Shown here in pieces: positions 24,813 to 33,096 of a stretch of DNA of 38,296 nt; the first letter of the stretch is position 1, and the number at the start of each line of letters is the position of its first letter. The notes beneath the pieces were generated by a model. The model was not told where the DNA came from. It ran no database searches and saw nothing but the letters and a program-made list of their open reading frames with translations. The translations under genes were made by a program, and so were the position numbers. The stretch covers positions 1 through 38,296 of the forward strand of contig JACMLY010000023.1 in assembly GCA_014379345.1 (NCBI GenBank), in the 5' to 3' direction. This DNA is from Chitinophagaceae bacterium. GTDB lineage: Bacteria; Bacteroidota; Bacteroidia; Chitinophagales; Chitinophagaceae.

Positions 24813-26759
24813 ATGATCAAAATCACTTTACCGGATGGTGCAGTTCGTGAATATGCACCTGGAATTACAGCACTGGAAATAGCAAAATCGATCAGCGAAG
24901 GGCTTGCAAGAAAAGTTCTGGCAGCAAATGTCAATGGGCAGGTTTGGGACGCAACACGTCCGATCAAAAAAGACGCTGCACTGAAATTATTGACCTGGGA
25001 TGATAAGGATGGTAAAACAACTTTCTGGCATTCTTCTGCGCATTTAATGGCAGAGGCAGTGGAATCTCTTTTCCCTGGCGTAAAATTCTGGGTAGGGCCA
25101 GCTTTAACCAAAGAAGGTGAGAAGGGATTTTATTATGATATGGATTTGGGCGGCACCAAAATTTCAGAAGAAGACTTGCGTAAGCTGGAAAAAAAAATGA
25201 ATGAGCTCGCCAAATCCGGTAGTAACTATATCCGGAAAGAAATTCCCAAAGCTGAAGCCCTGCAATATTTCTCCGGGAAAGGAGATGAGTACAAACTTGA
25301 TCTGTTGCAAGGTCTGCAGGACGGAGAAATTACTTTTTATTCACAGGGAAATTTTACTGACCTCTGCCGTGGACCTCATATACCACACACAGGCTTTATT
25401 AAAGCAATCAAGCTAACCAACATAGCGGGCGCTTATTGGAAGAATGATGAAAAAAATAAAATGTTAACCCGGGTTTACGGTGTTACATTTCCCTCCCAAA
25501 AAGAACTTGATGAATACCTTCTTTTATTGGAAGAAGCGAAAAAACGCGATCATCGTAAGCTCGGAAAAGAACTGGGTATTTATACAATGGATGATGATGT
25601 TGGTCCGGGGCTCATTATGTGGTTGCCAAATGGTACCATCATCATTGAAGAATTGGAAAACCTTGCGAAGGAAACTGAACATGCAGCAGGATACAAACGG
25701 GTTATCACCCCACATATCGCCAAAGAAAGCATGTACCTGACCAGTGGCCACCTTCCTTATTATGCAGAAAGCATGTATCCACCCATGGAATTGGAAGGTG
25801 AAAAGTATTACCTGAAATCGATGAACTGTCCGCATCACCATAAAATTTTTGCGGCGGAACCTAAAAGTTACCGCGACCTTCCTTACCGGATCGCGGAATA
25901 CGGTACTGTTTATCGCTATGAGCAAAGCGGAGAACTTTTTGGACTGATGCGAGTACGATGCCTTCATATGAATGACGCGCATATCTATTGTACCAAGGAA
26001 CAGTTTGAAGCTGAATTCAGGGCTGTGAACGAGATGTACATTAAGTATTTTAAAATATTCGGGATCGATAAATATGTCATGCGTTTGAGTTTGCATTCAC
26101 CGGAAAAACTGGGTCAGAAATACGTCAATGAACCCGAATTGTGGAAAGAGACGGAAGAAATGGTTCGCCAGGTTTTGATATCATCCGAAATCCCTTACAT
26201 GGAAGTACAGGATGAGGCCGCATTTTATGGACCGAAGATCGATGTACAGATCTATAGTGTCATCGGAAGAGAGTTTACCCTGGCCACCAACCAGGTTGAT
26301 TTCTCGCAGGGAAGAAGCTTCAAGCTGCAATACACAACAGCCGATAATCAATCGGATACCCCCCTGATCATTCATCGGGCCCCGCTGGGAACCCATGAGC
26401 GCTTTATTGGCTTTTTGCTTGAACATTATGCCGGCAAATTGCCGGTGTGGCTGTCGCCCCTGCAGGTCAAAATTTTGCCCATCAGCGATAAGTTCCTGGA
26501 TTATGCACAAAGTATTTTACAGAAGCTGAAAAATTATGATATTCGTGCCGAGGTGGACGACAGGCAGGAAAAGATCGGTAAAAAGATCCGTGATACAGAG
26601 CTCTCAAGAGTTCCTTACATGTTGGTAGTGGGAGAGAAGGAGATGACTGAAAATAAAGTAGCAGTAAGGAGACAGGGAAGAGGTGACCTGGGAGCAAAGA
26701 CAGTTGATGATTTTATAAATGAGATAAACATTGAAATAAAAGAAAGAACAGCTGAGTAG
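24813..26759 (+). CDS. thrS: threonyl-tRNA synthetase
   Basis: 648 residues, the usual length. TGS domain at 1-61 (ITLPDGAVREY), editing domain with His73 and His77 in HSSAHLMAEA, class II catalytic core from about 270 with the zinc-ligand Cys in SMNCPHHHKIF and motif 2 near RYEQSGELFGLMRVR, and the C-terminal anticodon-binding domain from about 545 (VKILPISDKFLDYA). It charges tRNA-Thr and clears mischarged serine. infC follows 120 bases later on the same strand, the conserved order in many bacteria. The ATG at 24813 is supported by the immediate start of the TGS domain. Confidence 0.98.
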   Translation: MIKITLPDGAVREYAPGITALEIAKSISEGLARKVLAANVNGQVWDATRPIKKDAALKLLTWDDKDGKTTFWHSSAHLMAEAVESLFPGVKFWVGPALTKEGEKGFYYDMDLGGTKISEEDLRKLEKKMNELAKSGSNYIRKEIPKAEALQYFSGKGDEYKLDLLQGLQDGEITFYSQGNFTDLCRGPHIPHTGFIKAIKLTNIAGAYWKNDEKNKMLTRVYGVTFPSQKELDEYLLLLEEAKKRDHRKLGKELGIYTMDDDVGPGLIMWLPNGTIIIEELENLAKETEHAAGYKRVITPHIAKESMYLTSGHLPYYAESMYPPMELEGEKYYLKSMNCPHHHKIFAAEPKSYRDLPYRIAEYGTVYRYEQSGELFGLMRVRCLHMNDAHIYCTKEQFEAEFRAVNEMYIKYFKIFGIDKYVMRLSLHSPEKLGQKYVNEPELWKETEEMVRQVLISSEIPYMEVQDEAAFYGPKIDVQIYSVIGREFTLATNQVDFSQGRSFKLQYTTADNQSDTPLIIHRAPLGTHERFIGFLLEHYAGKLPVWLSPLQVKILPISDKFLDYAQSILQKLKNYDIRAEVDDRQEKIGKKIRDTELSRVPYMLVVGEKEMTENKVAVRRQGRGDLGAKTVDDFINEINIEIKERTAE

Positions 26760-26879
26760 TCGATGAGCGTGGCACTTCATACGTGAGAAACATCGCATTC
26801 ATTTTCACTTTTCACGTCTAACGGCTGCCCCGGGATGCGTGAAATAAACAAAAATCTATTGTTCATATAAAAATTGTAA

Positions 26880-27461
26880 ATGGCATTTCCACCAAGACAA
26901 CCAAGAGGTAATTTTAATCCCCGCTTTAGAAAAGAACAACAACAGGAACACCGTACCAACCAGATGATAAGAGTACCTCAGGTACGATTGGTTGGCGACA
27001 ATGTTGAAGTTGGTGTTTATCCCATACAAGATGCATTGCGAATGGCCCAGGAGCAGGAACTGGACCTGGTTGAAATTTCTCCGCAAGCCGATCCCCCGGT
27101 ATGTAAGATCATTGATTATAATAAATTTCTTTACGAAAAGAAGAAGAAAGAAAAAGAAATGAAGGCCAAGAGTAAATCGGCTGAAGTGAAAGAAATTCGA
27201 TTTACTCCGGGCACAGACGATCATGATTTTGATTTTAAGGCAAAGCATGCTGAGAATTTTTTGAAGGAAGGAAATAAAGTAAAGGCGTATGTGCAGTTTA
27301 AAGGAAGAGCGATAATGTTTAAAGAAAGAGGCGAGCTTCTTTTACTAAAATTTGCCGAAAGGCTCGTTGAGGTTGGTCAGCCGGAAGCACTTCCTAAGAT
27401 GGAAGGAAAGAGGATGTTAATGATCTTCGCTCCGAAAAGCCAGAAGAAAAAACCTGCCTAA
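26880..27461 (+). CDS. infC: translation initiation factor IF-3
   Basis: 193 residues. After a basic Pro/Arg/Gln-rich N-terminal extension (about 1-28) come the IF3 N-domain ([42 protein letters not shown]), the Lys-rich connecting helix ([13 protein letters not shown]) and the C-domain ([16 protein letters not shown] to [10 protein letters not shown]). IF3 binds the 30S subunit and checks initiator tRNA and start codon. The usual partners rpmI and rplT are not next to it; they lie 4.8 kb downstream with their own promoter-like element. A strong terminator follows infC. It starts with ordinary ATG; the rare AUU start known for autoregulated infC is not seen. Confidence 0.97.
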   Translation: MAFPPRQPRGNFNPRFRKEQQQEHRTNQMIRVPQVRLVGDNVEVGVYPIQDALRMAQEQELDLVEISPQADPPVCKIIDYNKFLYEKKKKEKEMKAKSKSAEVKEIRFTPGTDDHDFDFKAKHAENFLKEGNKVKAYVQFKGRAIMFKERGELLLLKFAERLVEVGQPEALPKMEGKRMLMIFAPKSQKKKPA

Positions 27462-27489
27462 GGCAATCAGATTTTCCACTACTATATAG

Positions 27490-27513
27490 AGCCTGCTTTG
27501 CAGGCTTTTTTTT
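27490..27513 (+). terminator. infC terminator
   Basis: AGCCTG, CTTTG loop region, CAGGCT followed by a long T-run, 28 bases after the infC stop. It should end the thrS-infC transcript. Confidence 0.85.
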
Positions 27514-27625
27514 GACACGGATTAGCACGGATTATTAGCACTAGTTTGTCAAACAATTCGTCGCACATACATCGTACTTCGTACATCGCACTTCGTACTT
27601 CGTGCTTCGTGCTTCATACCTCTTT
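27514..27625. repeat. mixed intergenic repeat remnants (CACGGATTA and TTCGTAC types)
   Basis: GACACGGATTAGCACGGATT at 27514 resembles half of the ACGAATTA inverted-repeat family. From about 27560 to 27622 follow some seven imperfect copies of an eight-base word close to TACTTCG. No gene is seen in the 219 bases between infC and the next gene. Confidence 0.55.
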
Positions 27626-27680
27626 GAAACTATGAATTTGTAAGAAATATCATTTAATTTCAAAATGAATTCACACAGTT

Positions 27681-28028
27681 ATGGATATTGATTGGCTCAG
27701 AAAATTATGTTTGTCGCTGCCAGGCACGTCAGAAGACATTAAGTGGGGCAATGATCTTTGCTTTTTAGTAGCAGGAAAAATGTTTTGTGTTGCCGGGCTT
27801 GACCAACCGCAAAAAATCGCATTTAAAGTACCCGATGAAGCGTTCGAAGAATTGTCTACCTCTGAAGGTTTTATTCCGGCACCCTATATGGCACGGGCAA
27901 AATGGGTGATGGTACAGGATATGAGCAGGCTTACAAAAAAACAATGGGAAGAATATATTCGGAAATCCTATGCACTTGTAAAGAAAAAATTATCTAAAAA
28001 GCTTCTAAAAGAACTCGGACCGGAATAG
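27681..28028 (+). CDS. MmcQ/YjbR family protein
   Basis: 115 residues, the normal size of this small cytoplasmic family. Landmarks are LCLSLPGTSEDIKWGNDLCF near the N-terminus, FKVPDEAFEEL, and YMARAKWVMVQD before the closing helices. The fold resembles the DNA-binding YjbR/CyaY-like domain; the biological role is not established. The stop at 28028 is one base before the ATG of the TMEM220-like gene, so translation of the two is coupled. Confidence 0.85.
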   Translation: MDIDWLRKLCLSLPGTSEDIKWGNDLCFLVAGKMFCVAGLDQPQKIAFKVPDEAFEELSTSEGFIPAPYMARAKWVMVQDMSRLTKKQWEEYIRKSYALVKKKLSKKLLKELGPE

Positions 28029-28029
28029 T

Positions 28030-28425
28030 ATGACTATGAAGATCTTCAATTTGATTTTTTGCGTGTTGTTCATCCTTTTCGCAGCGTTGCAATACAATGA
28101 TCCGGATCCATATTTGTGGATACCTATTTATCTCTATGTTGCAGCACTATGCTGCCTGGCCTTCAGGCAAAAAATTTATCCGAAACTTTATTTATTCGGA
28201 ATAGTGATATATGCATTTTACGCGGCCTATTTATTTTTTAGTAAAGATGGTATGCTGGATTGGATGCGTGAACACCAGGCAGAAAATATCGCTCACGAAA
28301 TGAAAGCGAAAAAGCCCTGGATCGAAGCCACCAGGGAATTTTTTGGATTGGTAATATTGATTGTTGTATTACTGGTAAATTATTTTTATTCGAGAAGAAG
28401 AATACAAAGCATACACAAACCATAA
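28030..28425 (+). CDS. TMEM220-like small membrane protein
   Basis: 131 residues with four hydrophobic helices. LQYNDPDPYLWIPIYLYVAA after helix 1 is the hallmark of the TMEM220 family, which has members in bacteria and animals but no settled function. The helices are at about 5-21, 29-44, 51-69 and 103-121, and a Glu/His/Lys-rich loop precedes the last. Start at 28030 (MTMK) or at the ATG two codons later; both are one reading unit with the MmcQ/YjbR gene just upstream. The end is followed by a long palindromic repeat shared with the convergent lipoprotein gene. Confidence 0.8.
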   Translation: MTMKIFNLIFCVLFILFAALQYNDPDPYLWIPIYLYVAALCCLAFRQKIYPKLYLFGIVIYAFYAAYLFFSKDGMLDWMREHQAENIAHEMKAKKPWIEATREFFGLVILIVVLLVNYFYSRRRIQSIHKP

Positions 28426-28436
28426 ACATCCCCAAC

Positions 28437-28586
28437 CTGTCATCCCGAGCCTGCCCGGCAGGCAGGCTCGGGATGACAGATAAAAAAAGAGAGGATAACA
28501 GATAAAAAGGCTGATGAAAAAAGCAGATGAAAAACACCCCCAACCTGTCATTCTGAGCCTGCCTGCCCGGCAGGCAGGGTACCAAG
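28437..28586. repeat. GCCTGCC palindromic element, third locus (inverted relative to 5001-5348)
   Basis: Bases 28437-28479 form a perfect hairpin with 19-base arms (start CTGTCATCCCGAGCCTGCC) and a five-base loop. The following 28480-28586, including GGCTGATGAAAAAAGC and a second CTGTCAT...GGCAGG block, is the reverse-complement relative of 5134-5240. It lies between convergent stops and probably also acts as a bidirectional terminator. Confidence 0.75.
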
Positions 28587-28591
28587 CATGA

Positions 28592-31500
28592 TTATTTAGA
28601 TTTTAATTCTAACCACTGAATGCCAACATTGGCTTTTTCCTTCGGATCATTTAGTTTACTTACAAAATAAAGGTTGTGGAATTTTCCATCACCTAACGCC
28701 GGCCAGTTTATTGTAAAGAGTTTTTCCTGTCTGCCGGCTGTCGCGTTGCTAACCGGCAACACCAGCTCACCAATCTTATTTCCGTCTGGTGCATCGAGAC
28801 GCACTTCAAACGTATACCCAAACTGCAGCGGTGCCTGGCTGGTGACCATAAGATCAACCCCGTTTATACCGGAGAGATCGATGCTATCGATAGCAAACCA
28901 GCCATTTCCTTTCGGAATTAAAAGATGTCTTTTTCCTTCAAAATTCTCATTCTTCACATTTTTGAGAGTCCTGATCCGGGCGGGATTCAATTTATTATTA
29001 CGTAAAGTGATGCGGGTATTACCTGTAAGCGGTTTAATATTGTTTCCACCTTTATCGGTGTAACTCGCCGAAATATAAAGAACGCCATTGTCCTGAATCG
29101 GTTTATTCAGAGTGGCTGCAAGAGAACCTGTCGCGGGCAATGATTTCTGCGTTTGCCCGGAACCGGTAAGTGACTGTATCCATGACACAATTTGTTTTGC
29201 ATCGGACTCACTCAGGTTGGGATGCGCAGCCATGGCTACTTCACCCCAAACTCCGCTACCGCCTTTAATGATCTTATTCACGAGGTAAGAAACCGCATTT
29301 GGATCCTTCTCATATTTTTTTGCAACATCCGTATAAGATGGGCCGATGGATTTTTGATCAATCTGGTGACAGGACTTGCAATCTAATGACAGCATAATAT
29401 TCTTGCCGATCATTGCTTCGGTCATTACCTGGTGGCCCTGGGATGCGGCAGCCATATCACGGCCTTCAATATAATCTGCAGAAACAAAAAGAGTAGTCAT
29501 ATCCTTTACCGATGCTGTATCATTGGAATCCTGCACGTTTATGGCATATTCAACGGGCTTACCGGGAAAATAAAACGATTTGTTTCCTTTAACCGCAATG
29601 TTCACAACAGGCGCTTCATTACCCGCGTATACATTGATCACTCCGCTTTTTAATGCGAGTTTTTCTTCATCCGCAACTTCAACGGCAATTGCATAATCAC
29701 CTGCCTTGTCAAATGTATACTCCAACTTCGGTTCTGTCGTTTCCTTTTTTACCCCGTTGCCTAAATCCCATGTATAGGCCAGTTTACTGTTCTCCGGATC
29801 CTTCGCATTGACCGTTGCGATTATTTTAAACGGAAGAGAGCCGGATGTTTTATCTACCACAATGCTTTCGATTTTCGGTGCGCGGTTACCGGGATTGTAA
29901 TCGATCCGCGATAAGGCTGCATCCGGATTTTTACTGAACCATCCATTGCCGTATTCAAGTAAGTATAATTTTCCGTCGGGACCAACCTCCATATCAATCA
30001 AAGCATTGAATTTAGTGCCCGCCATAAATGGTTCCATCTTTTCAAAATCACCATTCGGCTGAAGCGTTACTGCCTTGATCCAACCACGGATCCAATCGTA
30101 AATAAATAATTTATTATTATAGAAATCCGGTAATCGGGTCTCTTTGGGAAACATATCAGTGTAATAAACCGGCCCGGCCATGGCATTGCGACCACCTGTG
30201 CCTACCTGCGGAAATTGGGAAGACTCCGCATAAGGATACCAGATAAAAGCAGGTTGTGCCGGCGGCAACTGCTGCAAGCCGGTATTGTTCCTCGAGTTAT
30301 TAATGGGTTTGGCAGGATCATACAAATTTCCGGAACTACCGGCATCATAATCGTATGCGCGGTAGGCATAATTGTCACCAACGAACAATGGCCATCCGAA
30401 AAATCCTGCCTTGCGCGCCTGATTTACTTCATCATAACCCCTGGGGCCACGCGTATTCATGCTGTCATTATTGGCGTCGGGACCAACTTCGCCCCAATAT
30501 AAAAATCCATTTTTCTGATCAACAGAGATGCGATATGGATTACGTGTGCCCTGCACATAAATCTCGGGCTTTGTTCCCTGTTGGTTCTTGGGATATAAAT
30601 TGCCATCTGGTATTTCATAACTACCATCCTCTTTTATCCTGATCCGCAAAACTTTGCCACGCAGATCATTTGGATTGCCTGCGCTTCTGCGGGCATCGTA
30701 TTGCTCATGGCCAGGCCGGTCGTCGAGTGGCGCAAAACCCTGATTGGTATACGACTGCTTAGGTTCATTGAAAGGGGTAGAGTTATCGCCGGTTGATAAA
30801 TACAACAATCCATCGCCACCAAACGCAACTGATCCACCGGTATGACAACAAATTTCGCGTTGAGAATAAAATTGCAGGATTATTTTTTCGGATTTCAGAT
30901 CTATTTTATCGTTTTCAAATTTGAAGCGCGATAAACGGTTCACCGAAGTATCAATAGGACTGTAAAAAGCATATACATAATGATTTTTAGCAAAGTTGGG
31001 ATCGGCCTTGATCCCTAAAAGACCTTCTTCAGCATTCACTCCTTTCACATCGGTTTTCCAATATACATTCAGAAATCCGGCTTGTTTCATTACCGAATCG
31101 CCCTTTTTATACAATAGAATCTCACCCCGGCGCTGGGTGATCAATATATCAAGATTGGGAAGTACTGTTAACTCAGTAGGCTCGAAAAACTGGCCGACAG
31201 CCAGATGGGTTTTCGTAAAGCGATCTTCATCAGGAACCCTGGCTGTTTTTACATTTCCATAATCCAGTTCTTTATTATCCCCGATCGCATATTGAATTCC
31301 GCCCAAAAGATGTTTTAAGAAATTTTCTTCAACATATGATTCGTCTGTATGTCCAAGTCCGGTGTAAAATGCCCTTCCACCATCATACTCGTGGTACCAG
31401 GCCATTGGATGATTGTCGCCATTCTTTCCACCCTCGTAGCTTTTTTCATCAAGCGTCATCAGCACTTTTACATCTTTATTCAGGTTTTTAAAATTATACC

Positions 31501-31999
31501 ATTCATCCATGCGGCTCCATTGCTTTGGCAGATGCTTGGTGGATATATGTGTTTGATCCAACACATTTAAACTGGCCTGCTGGGGTTTGGGATGGTTTGA
31601 AAAATTAGCGCCCACCAGTCTGGCGTACCATCCCCAATCGTATTCGGTATCGGTTGCGGAATGTATACCGACAAATCCCCCGCCTGCCTGGATATATCGT
31701 TCAAAATCCGTTTCCTGGTAATTGTTCAGCACGTCCATTGTTGTATTTAGGAAAATTACGGCAGAGTAGTTTTTCAGGCTGTCCTCGGTAAAATAGCCGG
31801 CATCCTCAGTGGTGTCAACGGTAAAACCATTTTCCTGCCCGAGCTTAATTAGCGCGGTCTTCCCGGCCGTGATGGAAGTATGCCTGAAACCGGATGTTTT
31901 TGAGAAAACGAGTAGCCGGGGTTTTCCCGAACGTGTACTACAAGCGAACAGAGAGCACAGAATCAATGAAATAGCAAACGATCTAATTAATTTTTCCAT
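28592..31999 (-). CDS. giant lipoprotein: ThuA, PQQ-type sugar dehydrogenase, PKD, cytochrome c and CBM6-like modules
   Basis: 1135 residues from the ATG at 31999; a GTG at 32011 would add four and is less likely. A lipobox (SLFAC, Cys20) predicts a lipoprotein. The ThuA-like domain is at about 25-240 (KPRLLVFSKTSGFRH, GGGFVGIHSATDTEYDW). A soluble glucose/sorbosone-dehydrogenase-type propeller (about 265-690) has the likely catalytic His in CCHTGGSVAFGGDGLLYLS. A PKD domain follows (about 700-790), then cytochrome c with CKSCH near 875, then a CBM6-like beta domain (about 985-1130). The plan suggests periplasmic or surface sugar oxidation that passes electrons to the attached haem; the substrate is unknown. 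The same multi-domain architecture is, to my knowledge, widespread in Bacteroidota and Planctomycetes. It lies between infC and rpmI on the opposite strand. Confidence 0.9.
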   Translation of the reverse strand: MEKLIRSFAISLILCSLFACSTRSGKPRLLVFSKTSGFRHTSITAGKTALIKLGQENGFTVDTTEDAGYFTEDSLKNYSAVIFLNTTMDVLNNYQETDFERYIQAGGGFVGIHSATDTEYDWGWYARLVGANFSNHPKPQQASLNVLDQTHISTKHLPKQWSRMDEWYNFKNLNKDVKVLMTLDEKSYEGGKNGDNHPMAWYHEYDGGRAFYTGLGHTDESYVEENFLKHLLGGIQYAIGDNKELDYGNVKTARVPDEDRFTKTHLAVGQFFEPTELTVLPNLDILITQRRGEILLYKKGDSVMKQAGFLNVYWKTDVKGVNAEEGLLGIKADPNFAKNHYVYAFYSPIDTSVNRLSRFKFENDKIDLKSEKIILQFYSQREICCHTGGSVAFGGDGLLYLSTGDNSTPFNEPKQSYTNQGFAPLDDRPGHEQYDARRSAGNPNDLRGKVLRIRIKEDGSYEIPDGNLYPKNQQGTKPEIYVQGTRNPYRISVDQKNGFLYWGEVGPDANNDSMNTRGPRGYDEVNQARKAGFFGWPLFVGDNYAYRAYDYDAGSSGNLYDPAKPINNSRNNTGLQQLPPAQPAFIWYPYAESSQFPQVGTGGRNAMAGPVYYTDMFPKETRLPDFYNNKLFIYDWIRGWIKAVTLQPNGDFEKMEPFMAGTKFNALIDMEVGPDGKLYLLEYGNGWFSKNPDAALSRIDYNPGNRAPKIESIVVDKTSGSLPFKIIATVNAKDPENSKLAYTWDLGNGVKKETTEPKLEYTFDKAGDYAIAVEVADEEKLALKSGVINVYAGNEAPVVNIAVKGNKSFYFPGKPVEYAINVQDSNDTASVKDMTTLFVSADYIEGRDMAAASQGHQVMTEAMIGKNIMLSLDCKSCHQIDQKSIGPSYTDVAKKYEKDPNAVSYLVNKIIKGGSGVWGEVAMAAHPNLSESDAKQIVSWIQSLTGSGQTQKSLPATGSLAATLNKPIQDNGVLYISASYTDKGGNNIKPLTGNTRITLRNNKLNPARIRTLKNVKNENFEGKRHLLIPKGNGWFAIDSIDLSGINGVDLMVTSQAPLQFGYTFEVRLDAPDGNKIGELVLPVSNATAGRQEKLFTINWPALGDGKFHNLYFVSKLNDPKEKANVGIQWLELKSK

Positions 32000-32013
32000 A
32001 TGGCAGAGCACGC

Positions 32014-32030
32014 TTAATAACAGTTATTAA
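32014..32030. promoter_or_regulatory. palindrome upstream of the giant lipoprotein gene
   Basis: TTAATAAC, A, GTTATTAA: perfect 8-base arms, ending 15 bases from the lipoprotein ATG. It could be an operator or a 5' hairpin. No -7 motif was recognised next to it. Confidence 0.35.
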
Positions 32031-32159
32031 TTTGGTCTTAGCGGGATGAAATTACAGGGTTCTTCGCAAAGTATGATACGCGTAACGCAGATTATGCACA
32101 AACCCCTGGATTCTTTTAATTTCAATTTTTCAGACTGCTAATATTCACTTGCATTTTAT

Positions 32160-32167
32160 TACCTTTG
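32160..32167 (+). promoter_or_regulatory. rpmI -7 promoter element (TACCTTTG)
   Basis: TACCTTTG is an exact TAnnTTTG match 109 bases before rpmI and is followed by CGA. No ideal -33 TTG at 17-23 bases was found. It would allow rpmI-rplT to be transcribed apart from infC. Confidence 0.5.
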
Positions 32168-32173
32168 CGACCC

Positions 32174-32275
32174 ATTTGAGTTTTTTGCGATAATAAAAGC
32201 TCTATTACCCACAAGGCTCCAAAAGAGTCCGCCAGTGCGGAACGCCAGCAGGGTGTAACAGTAAACAGGTTTTTA
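32174..32275 (+). promoter_or_regulatory. candidate structured leader of rpmI-rplT
   Basis: The roughly 100-base leader can be folded by hand into a junction: outer stem ACCC (32207-32210) with GGGT (32251-32254), inner hairpins GCTC/GAGT (32216-32228) and CCGC/GCGG (32229-32240). Ribosomal protein L20 is known to repress its own operon through leader RNA in other bacteria; that this leader does so is inference. Confidence 0.4.
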
Positions 32276-32473
32276 ATGCCAAAGGTAAAAACGAATTCAA
32301 GTGCCAAAAAAAGGTTTAAGGTAACCGGCACGGGTAAGATCACTCATCAGAAATCTTTCAAACGTCACATTCTCACTAAAAAATCGAAGAAACGTAAGCG
32401 TGCCCTTAACAAAGACGGAACGGTTCATAAATCGAATCTTGATTTTGTTAAACGTTTATTGCGTCTGAAGTAA
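32276..32473 (+). CDS. rpmI: 50S ribosomal protein L35
   Basis: 65 residues, highly basic, with the family pattern [20 protein letters not shown], then [12 protein letters not shown] and the C-terminal VKRLLRLK. It is a late-assembling large-subunit protein. rplT follows after 45 bases, in the usual order. The normal upstream neighbour infC is 4.8 kb away here. Confidence 0.97.
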   Translation: MPKVKTNSSAKKRFKVTGTGKITHQKSFKRHILTKKSKKRKRALNKDGTVHKSNLDFVKRLLRLK

Positions 32474-32518
32474 CGCTACTTCATACATCGTTCTTCTAAC
32501 ATTTAAAATTATTTAAAT

Positions 32519-32863
32519 ATGCCACGTTCAGTAAACGCCGTAGCATCCAGGGCACGCAGAAAAAGAATTTTAAAAGCCGCGAAAGGATTTTATGGCAAAC
32601 GTAAAAACGTATATACCGTAGCGAAAAACGTTATGGAAAAAGGTTTGACCTATAAATACGTAGGTCGCAAACTGAAAAAAAGAGAATACCGTGCTTTGTG
32701 GATTGCGCGTATCAATGCGGCAGTTCGTGAAGAAGGTCTTACTTATTCGCAGTTCATTCACCTGTTAAATGAAAAGGGAATCGGGCTTGATCGGAAAATA
32801 CTTGCAGATCTTGCCATGAATGAACCTGAAACTTTCAAACAACTGATAGCCTCAGTTAAATGA
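32519..32863 (+). CDS. rplT: 50S ribosomal protein L20
   Basis: 114 residues. The N-terminal basic tail ([18 protein letters not shown]) and [32 protein letters not shown] and the C-terminal [12 protein letters not shown] all fit L20. It binds 23S rRNA early in 50S assembly and in several bacteria represses its own operon. It is followed by a 70-base stretch with small hairpins and a strong terminator. Confidence 0.98.
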   Translation: MPRSVNAVASRARRKRILKAAKGFYGKRKNVYTVAKNVMEKGLTYKYVGRKLKKREYRALWIARINAAVREEGLTYSQFIHLLNEKGIGLDRKILADLAMNEPETFKQLIASVK

Positions 32864-32875
32864 TAATAAAACCGT

Positions 32876-32942
32876 GTAGGTTATTTGAGCCCTTTGAATT
32901 GAGGTCATCCATCATAAACCTTCAAGGTTCGCTTTTACGCTG
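32876..32942 (+). other. possible structured RNA segment between rplT and its terminator
   Basis: Small stems are possible: AACCTT/AAGGTT (32917-32929) and GGTTC (32926-32930) with GAACC (32942-32946), the last competing with the base of the terminator stem. No promoter of its own was found. I recall a Bacteroidota RNA motif (Bacteroidales-1) reported near L20 genes, which makes the position worth testing. Confidence 0.3.
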
Positions 32943-32976
32943 AACCGGATGTAAAATTTTTACATCCGGTTTTTAA
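32943..32976 (+). terminator. rpmI-rplT terminator
   Basis: AACCGGATGTAAA (32943-32955) and TTTACATCCGGTT (32959-32971) form a perfect 13-base stem with a three-base loop, followed by a T-rich run. Confidence 0.88.
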
Positions 32977-32996
32977 TTTTTATTTGTTCAAAAAAT

Positions 32997-33004
32997 TACA
33001 TTTG
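32997..33004 (+). promoter_or_regulatory. possible -7 promoter element (TACATTTG) of the decarboxylase gene
   Basis: TACATTTG matches TAnnTTTG exactly, about 90 bases before the ATG at 33097. The nearest TTTG upstream is only 10 bases away, so the -33 element is uncertain. Confidence 0.45.
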
Positions 33005-33096
33005 TATCCGTTTTAATAAGCTCGACTTCTGAAAGATGAAAAAGCAATTGTTTCTAACCCATTAAATTTAAAGCCATCAGCCCATCTAACGAATAC

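Noticed and set aside
25524..26096. Minus-strand 190-codon frame inside thrS
   Set aside because: It is antisense to conserved catalytic-core sequence of threonyl-tRNA synthetase and has no recognisable domain.
28437..28586. Insertion sequence
   Set aside because: It has long inverted repeats but no open frame for a transposase; listed as a non-autonomous repeat element instead.
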